Origin: Larus michahellis
Taxonomy: Eukaryota; Chordata; Aves; Charadriiformes; Laridae
DNA: 64,000 bases
Assembly: GCF_964199755.1 (NCBI RefSeq)
Contig: NC_133898.1
Location: forward strand, 129,392,224-129,456,223
Direction: 5' to 3'
A program made the position numbers and the translations under genes. The notes beneath the pieces are model-generated. The model did no database searches, had not been told where the DNA came from, and saw only the letters and a program-made list of their open reading frames with translations. Positions 1 to 10,861 of this stretch are shown here, in pieces. Numbering within the stretch: position 1 is the first letter of the stretch; each line of letters opens with the position of its first letter.

Positions 1-3000
1 CGGCTCTTCTTTAGCCCTTGCTCAACACAGCCACTCACGGGGCGCTGGTCCTGAGAGACTTCTGCACCACGGGGGAAATAATGGAAGAATTTGATCCTGC
101 ACAGTCATTTTAAGGCTGGTTTACACTGCTACTGGGATGGGAAAGAATTAGGTATAAATACAAATCAGGATCTCTGATCTTAAAACCCATCCTAACCTAT
201 TATTGCGTTTCAGGGTAGATCTGTTCCCATTGCATGATTTTTCCCCAAAACTGGAGGGGGCCTGGCTTCAGCTCAGTCACATCAGCTGCTGCACAGGTTA
301 CATGGAGGTGAAAATGGGGTGACATCGCATTTGGAAAGCAACCTCTGAACCTCTTGCCCTTTCCTGCGTGCTGTATGGGATGTCATGAGACAGAAAGCCA
401 GGAGACCTGCGCCCACACCTTCTGGCTTAGCCCTGAATTTGGGTATCCCACAGGCTGCTCTCACCCTCCCGTTCGCTATCTGAGCAGTCAGGGATATCTT
501 ATTTCCATTTCAAATAATGCACAGGCGCTTGTAAAGACCTGTGTAGGCACAAATCTCACCTAGGTGAGGCTTGTTTGGAGACATGAAGTAAAGCCTCCTC
601 ATTACCAGCCGCTTCTCTTTCACATACTTAATTACGAACAATTCTCAAGCCCCCAAAATTTCCATCATAAAAAAACCAATCTGTATTTGGAGGTTGGGAT
701 TCGTGTGAAAGGAACTGCTGTCGTGTCCCACGCACACTCCCTTCCAAAAAGCCCCTGACTTCTACCAGCTCTGCGTGCGACAGAAGTGAAACATCAACTG
801 CTTGAATCTCCCTGTGTGTTCTTCAGCTAACGACTGATTTCCAATGCAAAAATAAAACCCAAAATACTCACCAAATTTTCCTCCCACGTTGACTAATTTT
901 CTGCTGACATTGCTTACTTTTTCAGATTAGTGATACTGAAAATAGTAAAACTTCTAATCACATAATCCAAACAAGACAGGTTTCAGCTCCTCTTGTTATA
1001 GATTTTCCTTCTGGTCTCTCATTAGAACCTGAATTTTAACTAGTTTGTTTGCTGGAAAGTGATTTCCTGCTTTAAAAACTTGATTTGATGCTTATTTGGG
1101 CTCAGAACGGTGTTTCCTCATTATCCGAATCCTTCTTCGTGTAAATAAACTGACCTGTGGTTGAGAACTGCTGCCAGAAGAATTTCCTCCAACAGCAACA
1201 GCAAAGGCATTTTCCAAGATAACCTAAACCAGAGCAGTCAATCCCGCCCTGGCCAAGCCCATGACGTTCCCAGGCATCCCGTACCTGTAACTCAATGCCA
1301 TGTCCTCTCCCACCCTGTGAACCATGCAACATCCCACACCCAGCTGCTGGAAACCCAAAGCAAGGCTGGAAACCTTCTCCTTCAAGTGTGGACACCAGCC
1401 GTAAAGCTCTTGTAGCTGCCTCCAGGAGCCTTCCATAGGGCTCAGAGACACGAGTTGTCCCTCCGTGCAGAGACATGCAGCTTAAAAATAGGATGAATAT
1501 ATCATCGGTCAAAACATGCTATAAATATTAAACTCTCGGTGCTGCCTGCTGACACACTCGGCTCAGCTGAACCAGCACAGCGTGGCGGGGCGGTCTTCAT
1601 TTGCAGGTCCATGCCCCACGGTGCCACAGCTCAGCTGCAGGATGGCAGGATCCCAGCCTAACTCCCAGGTATTAACAGTTCTCCCAGAGCTGATTTCTGA
1701 TTTTCTGCTCCTATTTGTGGCATTTGTCAGGCGTTAGGGGAAAGAAGAGAGCAGGAGCGCTCTGTCTGCTAATGAGCTCCTTCCCTCTCTCATCTTCTCT
1801 CCGCTTTCTTCTCTCTTGTCCCACCAGAGAATCCAGAAAAGCCAAATCTAAGAGGTCCTGCGAGCACTTGAACTGGAAAAAGATGATGCCTCTTGCCATT
1901 AAACATGGATCCCTTAGCAGGAGAAACGCTGCACGCAGAAGACGAGAACCTGGAGAGACAGCAAGGTCCAAACACACCTCCCCATCCTGTTGGGATGGCA
2001 CCACTTTTCCCTTCTGTGTCACTACAAGTCATTTACAAGTCACAAAAGAGCACTAATTGCAGATGATCAAGGTTGTGTAAGCTCATTAGCATCAACAGTG
2101 GCAAACACCATCTTTCCTTTTTCTTCACTGCTCACATGATTGACTTGGGCGTTCCTTCTCCCACAAGCACAACGCTGCTCATGGGCATGGTCCTTCCTCG
2201 GTTGGACACAGCTCCTGGCCGGGTTTTGACCCAGCACAGGCACTAGAACAGACTGCTTCATCTTAACGTATTTTCCAGAATTTTTTATACGCACGTTGCA
2301 AATGTCCCCCAGACATGCTACGAGTTACCATGCATGATTTCTGGGCATGGACCGGGGCCAAAGCAACCAGCATTTTGCGAGATCGAACCTAAGGAACATT
2401 ACGCTTCTGCTCAGAAAAATGAAAATATGAATAAGCCTAATTCTAACTCAGCTTGTGTCGCAAACATCTCTTTGCCTAGGTACAGAAGGAAGAATAAATT
2501 AGAGTCTCTTCTGCTTCAGGAACCGGCACTGGTGATTGAATTCTGACAGCCAAACTCAGCATATGGCCACAGAGGCTGGAAGAAGCAGAAAGAAAAGAGA
2601 TTTCCATTTCCAGATGACCTGAAGCAGAGCTTAAAGCTTTGTAGCTATAAGGGGGCTTCTTTGAATTCAGCTGATGTGGAACTATGGGGGACAATCACCA
2701 GGAAACCCCATGATGTCTTTTTAGCATCATTTCAAACTCTGACGTCAAGCTTCCCAGGTCACCTGCTCTTAACCCATCGTGAACCCAAAGCGAACCCAAA
2801 GCGCTTGGCAAATTGCCCCAAACAAACGTGCCCACCCCTGTGCAGATCATGCACAGCCGTGTTGCCATTCCTGCTGGAGCAGCAGAAGAGGAGATGCCCA
2901 ACAATAACTTGATGATTCTATGCTTTCTTCTAGCTTAGAAATGCTTTTCTCATTTTCCATATTTTCAGTGTTTTCCCCCATCGCCACCTTGCAATTTCTC

Positions 3001-3365
3001 TTTCTGTTACACAGCTTCCCCTGACACCCTCCTCTTGGAGGACATGCCCGCTTATAGTCCAACTCGCAAGCCATGCCATGGACCTGCTCCTGAAACACCT
3101 CCTGGGGATGGAAATCCCAGCCAGGAAACTGAGATACCAAAGAAGATCTTAACTGCATAAGCAGGGTGAGATTTTGAAGATTGTCATCTGAATTTTACCA
3201 TTTTGTATCACTCTTTAAAAAGAAGAAGTGTCCTGACAACTGAGTAGGGGAGTCCAGGTTGTATTCAGACCCTCCAGCTTGAACTTGGAGGAGCCCCGTG
3301 ATGACTCACCCCCGTCACATCCATGTGTCAGCGCCTTCGTAATACCTGAATGGGGACAAATCAGA
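1..3365. other. Intergenic DNA, no gene recognised
   Basis: Mixed-composition sequence with no open frame that resembles a known protein and no recognisable transposon. Small local features only: a short direct repeat of 'gaacccaaagc' near 2779-2802. Open frames up to 136 codons occur on both strands but overlap each other in conflicting frames, as expected by chance. Confidence 0.6.
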
Positions 3366-3690
3366 ACAAAACTGGAGAAAGCTGGAGGGGGACTTTTTAC
3401 AAGAGCTTGTAGTGATAGGACAAGAGGTAATGGCTTCAAACTGGAAGAGGGGAGATTTAAATGAGATCTCAGGAAGAAATTCTTGACTGTGGGGCTGGTG
3501 AGCCCCTGGCCCAGGTTGCCCAGAGAAGCTGTGGCTGCCCCATCCCTGGAGGGGTTCAAGGCCAGGTTGGCCGGGGCTTGGAGCAACCTGGGCTGGTGGG
3601 AGGTGTCCCTGCCCAGGGCAGGGGGTGGCACTGGGTGGGCTTTAAGGTCCCTTCTAACCCGAACCATTCTGCGATTCTATGATTTTATGA
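3366..3690 (+). mobile_element. CR1 LINE fragment, 3' end
   Basis: This is the 3'-terminal part of a CR1 non-LTR retrotransposon in sense orientation. The translated remnant keeps the usual C-terminal CR1 words (GLFTRACSD, EGFKARLAGAWSNLGWWEVSLPRA) across broken frames. It ends in 'gcgattctatgattttatga', a degenerate form of the CR1 ATTCTATG tail. It is 5' truncated like most genomic CR1 copies and cannot be active. Confidence 0.93.
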
Positions 3691-4039
3691 AAATCAGCTT
3701 CAGCTGTATCTGTTAAGTGGATGGAAATTACTATTTTTTTCTCTTTTGCATCATGCACAAAAGCCTGGAGCAAAGGAGCATTTGCCTTGTTGCAGAGTGC
3801 TCTGCACATGATGCTCTTCTTCAACCAGCTGCTCCCTCGCTGTCACCAGGCTCCGAAGGAAAGCTCCTAGGAAGGGATGACAAAAAGCTGTGACTTCAAA
3901 AGAAAATGCAAGTCTTGCAAGACAACTCGCAGAGCCCACAGCCGTGTCCTGCGTCTCATAGTGCTTCTGCCAGTGGGAATAAGATGGAGCCACGGGCAAA
4001 AAAAAAACACATTAGCAAAAGATGGGGGTAATAATGTAA
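3691..4039. other. Spacer between two CR1 tails
   Basis: About 350 bases of unique-looking sequence between two CR1 fragments. No gene, RNA or regulatory signal was recognised. A short A run lies at about 4000-4009. Confidence 0.5.
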
Positions 4040-4289
4040 ACCTAAACTAAAAGAGGGGAGATTTAGACTAGATAGAAAGAAGAATTTTTTTACACTGAGG
4101 GTGGCGAAACCCTGGCCCAGGTTGCCCAGAGAGGTGGTGGCTGCCCCATCCCCGGAAACATTCCAGGCCAGGTTGGACGGGGCTCTGAGCAACCTGCTCT
4201 AGTTGAAGATGTCCCTGCCCATGGCAGGGGATTGGACTAGATGCCCTTTGAAGGTCCCATCCCACCCAAACCATTCTATGATTCTATGA
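4040..4289 (+). mobile_element. CR1 LINE fragment, 3' end
   Basis: A second sense-strand CR1 tail. It carries the sequence matching '[45 protein letters not shown]' type CR1 C-termini in broken frames, and ends with tandem ATTCTATG copies ('accattctatgattctatgaa'). It is a different CR1 subtype from the neighbouring copy (the stretch after the gene end reads 'agttgaagatgtccctgcc' instead of 'ggtgggaggtgtccctgcc'), so the two are independent insertions. Confidence 0.92.
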
Positions 4290-6120
4290 ATGTACGCATT
4301 AAAATATGGAATATAAAGAACTTTTCCATGAGCTACTGACCATGGTCCACCCTGAGGGTAAGAAAGGTGTTTCCATCTCCCTGCCCCACGGGGGCCCAGT
4401 GTCAGCACTGCTATACCCCTGGAAATGAGGTTGTGGTCACAGCTGGATTCAGCTCTGGCTTACTCCTCCTTTAAGTCCCTTTTACGCTGCCAGTATGGAG
4501 TAAAACCTCCTGACCACATCTGGTGCCAGGAAGAAGGGTTTTAAAACACCATGAATGAAAACAGCACAGCTAGAACAAATACTTATTTTTTTAAACCCAA
4601 CCACCTCAAGGTCAGGAGATGCTGAGAGACTCACCACCACCAAGTGACACCATAACCAGGGGCCTGAGCTGCTTAAAAATTCACCTGTTTATGTGAGCGA
4701 CCACCAAAGTCTAGTCTCATGGAGGAGGTCAAAACGTGGCACCTCCATCTCCACAGTGAAGCTTACACGGCACGCAGCGAAATTTCTGCTCCTCCGTGCT
4801 GGGATCCGTGGTGGAGGCACAAACACCTTCATGGATTTGCATCCAGGCTGGCTAGTGAGCACGGTGGGGTTGCAGCGTGGGAGACCAGCCCCAGCAAATT
4901 CAGCTTCCCGTACGTGCCCAAACCCTTCACGGCAAGTAAAGCACGAAGGAGAAAGTTAAGGGAAGGGGGGATTTCACGCTTGCTGTAGGGCTTTCTGGAA
5001 TATTGCAGTGACACGGGAAAATGAGGCAAAAAAATCTATGTTTTGAAGAGCACAAGGGATATACGGCTTGTGCTGAGCCTCGGGGCCAAGAGGAAGGTGA
5101 TCACCGTATACCATAGACCAGACCAAGGGTGATCACCACATACCGTAGACCAGACCGAGGGCTTGCTCGAGGAAACCGGCACCATTTCTGGGAGAAAAAC
5201 AGGATGCTGTGCTATAAAAGCTCACTGGGGGCTTGCAAGGTGTTTACGGGAGGGCACGGTTAACAGCAGAAGCGAGTGCTGGTATTTAAAGTTTGGCTGT
5301 AAATCGGTTAAATAAACAGACCTGCTTTGTCGGGTTTGTCTGTGAGGGGTGTGACGCGAAATCGCGCTCAACAAACGAATGGTGGAGGAATAAACCTGTT
5401 AGAAGGAATTAATGTACTTCACACCAAGGCTGCGCGTTTCAGAGCTCCTTCCTGCACTGCGAGAATTGATTACCAGAGAAGTAAGCATTACCAATCATGT
5501 AAATCTCAGATTAGACTGTTCGATCCAGCTGAATTATAGCTGCATAACCCCCCCCCACCTCTTTAAGCACCTGAAAAAAATTATAGCTCTGGGATAGATC
5601 CTGCCATTAATTTTAAGATGCTTTAAGGAATCTGTGCATTACAACTCCTTCTGATTAGCCTTGGCTATGCAAGATTGGCCTGATCAATTGGAGACGGTTG
5701 TGTATAGATTTTCAGATTTATTTCCACGTTGAAAGCAATCCTCGGGTGAAGCAAATCACTCCGCCGAAAAGGTGACTCTCGAATCATATCGCGTGCTCTG
5801 TCTGGCGGAGGCTACGTGCCACGGTCGTTGTCACCGTCGTCGCCCCCCCCGCCGGCTCCCCGTTCGTCTGCTGGGCTCAGCATTTTCGCGCTGGCGCAGT
5901 GGAGGGGAGGGACAGTTTCTGCTTCACGCGGTGGCATCCTCCCCCCCCTATCCCGAAAAAAAAAAAAAGCGGCCCCCGGGTCCCCCGGGGTGATGAGGTG
6001 AAAGGCATCAGTACAGCAACAGAGCACCCAGGGCGATTTGGGGTTTTCCAAACCGTATCGAAGCGCGGGGTCAAGAATGGTAAAATATTCACGGGCGATC
6101 CGGTTTTCCTTCTCCGGTTA
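4290..6120. other. Intergenic DNA with a 32-bp tandem duplication
   Basis: No gene recognised. The block contains the 32-bp direct repeat annotated separately, a C run at 5550-5556, and a short GC-rich patch (about 5810-6000) with C8/C9 runs and a 13-A run. The patch may be a small CpG-rich element, but nothing more specific is visible. Confidence 0.5.
5097..5160 (+). repeat. Two tandem 32-bp direct repeats
   Basis: Unit 1 (5097-5128) and unit 2 (5129-5160) abut exactly and share 28 of 32 bases. Both start 'gtgatcacc' and contain 'tagaccagacc'. The shared TGATCA palindrome makes the pair a possible paired protein-binding site, but a simple slippage duplication explains it equally well. Confidence 0.85.
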
Positions 6121-6129
6121 ATTGAGCCA

Positions 6130-6400
6130 AGATGACATTGAAGTGGGAAGCGGAATAAATATATGCAAGAAGTCTTTTCGCAAAGTTATTTAATTCACCA
6201 GAAGGGACACTTAAACATACAGCAGCACCTTATTTACATGGAACTGCTCTTTATGCATCCTGTAAACATCAGAAGCAATTTCTAATAAATTACAATCCAG
6301 GGAGCAGCAAATCAACAATATCACCTGAGTTGCTTAAACGAATTCATTACAAAATATATTGCCTTTTTCCCTGTGACTTCCTTCAGATTGCATTTGAAAG
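6130..6400. promoter_or_regulatory. Candidate conserved non-coding element (AT-rich, homeodomain-like sites)
   Basis: A block of about 270 bases with complex, non-repetitive AT-rich sequence and few CpG, containing several TAATT/AATTA cores and a 'ttatgcat' octamer-like word. It has no open frame or transposon. The texture resembles developmental enhancers near microRNA and homeobox loci. This is inference from composition only; a multi-species alignment was not available. Confidence 0.3.
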
Positions 6401-9400
6401 CATTATTCTTCCGAGTTTTCTTTTCAGGAGAGAGATATATATATATATGTGCAAAAATATCTCCAAGCAAGAAGAGATTATATTTTAAACTTTATTGCCC
6501 TTGACCTCCGATCCCTTTAGTCTATTGTGTTACAGCTTTTCTGGTATCACCATCGCTGGTGACATCTAACAACAAACAGCCCAAACAGCAGGTACCAGCT
6601 CATTCAAATTGAGATCACAGATCCGGCCATGGAAGAGTTTGAAAAAGAAATCCTGAAAATTTCTATAACCTCTGGGCTTCTCTTTACCAGAAAGGATGTT
6701 CTCTGCGAAGTAATAGGAAAATGTAATATTGTTTGCCAGTTTAATTGGATGTGCTCCTGCCCTATTATGAAAGAGATTGTCTCTTGCTGACCACGTATAA
6801 AACACAGGGCGAGAGCTGACGCTGGTCGCTTAAGTGAAAAAAAAGAAAAACCCAAACCAGCAGTGATTTGAGATGATGTGACAGCGACTGGGACGTGTTC
6901 TTGGCCTCCATCTCAAGTGCAGAAAGGGACTTTGAAAAGAGGTTCTTCAGGGTGGGCGTCACTTTGGTGGAGGACAGCTGCCCCATGCCCAAATCTCTGC
7001 CTTCTTGAAAATGAAGTCCAAGGCAACCCCGATACCACAGCTCCTGACATTCGAGGTTAGTGGTGGTGGTGCCCCTGCATCCCGCTGCTCCTTGCAACGC
7101 AAAGATCCATCACAGAGAGGGACATGGATTTGGGGAGTACCACAGAGAGCAGAGCGAGAGGCCCTGGAACGCTGTTCTTGCTCACCCTTCACAGCCCCAG
7201 CCACTATTTATTATGACACCAGGAGCTGGAAGAGCAGAAAAGGGAATCTGGGCAGAGATGATAAAGAAGCGGGTTCATCCACGGCAGAAAAGCCTTGTCC
7301 CAGCGGCCCCGCAAAGCTCTTGTAGGCTACGAATCGCCGGGTGGAGAGGTTCAAGTAGCTGCCGTCTGCCCTGCTTTCTCTCCCTTCATTTACGGAAAGG
7401 CATGAGAAATATTTCATCCTCTTTGTTGAGACAGTTTCCTTGCACTCAGGAAGGCGGAACAAGTGCATTTATGCTCTCACTCCAGGACTTGCTGATGGCC
7501 GTGAGAGGCAGCTGGGGACTAGGACAGGGCTTGTTACGGCTTCAGAAATTCAGCGGTGAAGTGCCTTTGCGTTGGGTGAGAAGAAGGAGAGCTCGCTCAT
7601 CAAACAGCAACGTGCTGGCTGACCTTAGCTCCCCTCCAGAGCAGCCACAGCTACAGAAGAAGGCTTTCTGCCATGGTGAGGTGGTGTTCCTAGGGTCAAA
7701 CATCCCTTGGGAGGTGTGGAGCTGCAGGTGGGTGAAGCCCAGGGAGACACTGGACATGGGGGAAGGTGGAGAGAGCTGCCTTGGGGGCACCTTGGGGGTT
7801 GCAAGACCCTGGCTTCGGTGGCCACCTTGGGGGTGTCCTTCCAGCAGAACATAGGAGCTGAAGCAGAGTAAAGCATCAAGCTGAGCTGCTGAAGCAGCAC
7901 AGGCTAATGAACCAAAAATGCCCCATCCCTGACCTGAAAAAGCTGGACCACTCTGTTTCTCATCTCTCATTCACCCTGACCAGGACCAGAGCAGATACAC
8001 AGACCCTTTGGGACGAATTGCGGAGTCTAGCCATGCATTCACCAATAAATAAAGCTGTGCTGGAGCCTCTTTCCTTGGCCGTGAAGCCACGTCTTTGGGG
8101 TGGGGGAGCTGTGACCATGGGGGATCTGTGCAGTCTCAGCCTTTTCTGGGTGTCCCCAAATTGCTGCTGGCTTCAGAGACGCCTCGGAGCAGGTCTTGGC
8201 ACTGGGCCACAAAACAGCTGAAGTTTGGAGAGGTGAATCCCACCCCACCAGGAGCAGAGAGACCTGGGTGATGTGTAAGCCTTGCTTCCCTTCTATCAAA
8301 AAGTTAAAGCCCATTTTATTATTTTTTAATAAATTAAGTCATGCAGAAGGGTCTAGCTAGGGATTTCTCTGGTGTGATGCTGTCAGCAGAAAGCCTAGCC
8401 CATGCTCTACAAGGCTGGTGTAAATTCAGAGCTGATCCACCCAAGAGGGTCCTTCTTGGTTTCTTCACCAATAAATTGCCTTCCCTAGTCTCAAAAAGGG
8501 GGAAAACCCTGCCTTTTGGTGCATCTCTGCAGCCAGCCATCCCTTGAGACAAGAAGGAAGACTTTTCCTTGCACAGGATTATTCCCTTGGCCAGACTTCC
8601 CATGGTAGACCGGTCCTCTGCTCACCTCTCCGGTCCCTGCACCAACTGCGCGTGTTGGCGTGTCTCCTGAAATTTGTAAAAGGTGCCGCTTGTTCCTCCA
8701 GTCTGTAATATTTGCTATGAATTGTTGCGTTTCATTAATGAACTAGATAGGATTGCCGGCGGTTCGGTTAAGGAGAAGACCAGACGAGGCACGGTCAAAG
8801 AGGAGGGCCCAAAGCGTGCTGACGGGGCTCAATTGTCGGTGGGCTCCCTGGGCCACCCTCGTTAAGGTGCTTCTCCTCCCCATGCCTCAATTCCCCATAT
8901 GCAAAATAGGGCTGATTCCCTGCCCTTTACTCAGCGTGGGAGCCTTAATTAAGGTTTTTTGAAGAAGCCCTGGGAAGACCTAGGACGGGGAGCGGCTTTT
9001 GCCGTATCCGAGCAGGCATCCTTCCAGGCCTGGACCGGCGGCGGCAGCTGGCTGCCATCCAACCTCCCTCCTCTCCCCGCGCCCCGGGTTTGTTAACAAC
9101 CCAATCAATAACACCGCGACAGAAAACCCAGCTTCAACTTTTCTCCCTGGGTTCAGCTGCAGCGCAGGGTTGGGTATTTTATTCCCCTCCCCGGCCCCGA
9201 GCTCGCACCCTAAATCCTATTTTTTCCAGCTCCTTTGAGGCCCGCTGGGAGGTATTAAGGTATTATTATTATTCCCCGTTGCTGCAGGGAATGGGGGAAA
9301 TGCTAACGAGGGAGATGCGCGCCCCGTCCTCTCCTCTAAATCAGCTCATCTTTGCATACGCCACCTCTCCCACCGCCGTGAGCTCTTAAAAATAGCAAAT

Positions 9401-9590
9401 TGCGGGTTGTTCTTCCTTTCTTTGGGAGGATGACCTTTAGGGTTCTCAACGCGGAGCTCTGATGGATAAAGAGACATTTATTTTCCAAGGGGAAAAAAGA
9501 AAAAAAAAAAGGAAAGGAAAAGAAAGCTGCGATTCTCACGTGATCACGTGGCGTTAGGAATTGGACCTTTAGGGAAAAAAAAACAGGCTG
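6401..9590. other. Intergenic DNA, no gene recognised
   Basis: Moderate GC sequence without transposons. It holds the longest non-repetitive open frame in the window (7060-7854, + strand, 264 codons), but the predicted product has no recognisable domain, and frames on the opposite strand are open over the same bases. I treat it as non-coding. A short (AT)n run lies at about 6437-6449. Confidence 0.5.
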
Positions 9591-10235
9591 TTGAGGACCT
9601 TGATAAATTTAAGAGCTGGCAAGTGCCCGCCACTGGACCGCGGATCCGTCGGGAACGGGTTGGTTCTTGCTTGCAGGAGCCAGCGGGATGAGGGATGCGG
9701 TCTAAGGCGGGCTGGTGCAAATATTATCCTATTAATAATCAATAACTGCTCGCCGGGCGAGATGATTCAGGCCAGATTGGTATATAATTGCTATTATTGT
9801 TATTCCGGTTTAAAACCAGTTCCTCTTCGCTACTGCCACAAGCGATCTGGAGCGATGTATTTTTAATTTGTTCGCAGGCACGGCGCAATCCATCACGCGG
9901 CGTTACACGCCGGCTGGAACCAAATGTCAGCGCCGAGCGGCGAAACATTTTTGTTATTTAAGTTACTGTATGCTAAGTTTATGTTGATTGCTCCGAGTAT
10001 CATCTCCGAAAGTTAACTAGCGTTAAAGTGTTGATAATGTCCCACTTTCGCAATCATATTTGCATAGTGCACAACAGAGTTTAGCAGAAAAAAATTAGCT
10101 TAAGTGCTGTTTTTCATCAGCCCTGTCAGTCTCATACTGTTTGCTTCATCCCGGTGCGCGGGGCATTCGGTGACAAATGGTTATGACATTTTTCATCGAA
10201 GCATTACGTTATGATACAATCGTCGTCTTCTGCCT
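9591..10235. promoter_or_regulatory. Candidate conserved non-coding element cluster upstream of mir-124-1
   Basis: About 640 bases of complex AT-rich DNA embedded in a GC-rich zone. It contains repeated homeodomain-type cores (TAATTG, ATTAATAATCAAT), a perfect POU octamer word 'atttgcat' at about 10059-10066 and several ATTGTT/CAAT SOX-like words. There is no transposon and no plausible coding frame. It lies about 9 kb upstream of the mir-124-1 hairpin, so a neural enhancer of that gene is a reasonable guess. Function is inferred, not shown. Confidence 0.4.
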
Positions 10236-10843
10236 CATGGCTGCATCCTCGCCACGCAGCGGGAGAGGGGAGGGGACGGAAACGGGGGCAGAGGAGAAAG
10301 AATTGGGATTTTTTTTTTTTTTTTAATTAAAAAATATATTATTTTTTTTTCAACCTCTCTCCCTTCCCCCCTGCCCGAGGCGGCCTCGCCAGAAATATTC
10401 CCGCGGGCAAATGGAAAGCATCCTGTTCCCATTGAAGCCGGCGGCAAACGGCTGGATGTACAGGACCCGTCTACAAATAGGGGCGACCTCTCTTTGTTCG
10501 GGGCTCGGCGCGGCAGAGCCAGGACCACTGTGTCACCAGAGGCCTTCTCCTCCCTCCCAGCATCCCAGCATCACCGCAACCTGCCTGAAATCCTCCATCC
10601 CCCCCCTCCTCCTCCCCGCCCCCCCCACCCCCCGGCCTCCACCTCCGCTTCAGCCCCAGCGAAACGATGCAGAATCCGGCTTTAGGTTTCTACAGCGGCG
10701 ATATTTTTTGCAAAAATAATCAAAACATTTCCTCGGCCTTACCAGCTCAGGAATAAAATCCCCGGAGTTGAGGAATAAAGCAGGAGTAAGAGATCTCCAT
10801 AGTGATTTTGGTTGGGTTTTGTGGCTTTTCTCACATCCCCCCT

Positions 10844-10861
10844 CACACACACACACACACA
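10844..10861. repeat. (CA)n microsatellite
   Basis: Nine uninterrupted CA dinucleotides directly after a C6/T-rich stretch. Likely polymorphic in length. Confidence 0.95.

Noticed and set aside
7060-7854. 264-codon open frame on the + strand
   Set aside because: No recognisable domain, unusual composition, overlapping open frames on the other strand (7542-7970, 7625-7900), and no splice or promoter context. Length alone is not enough in moderately GC-rich DNA.
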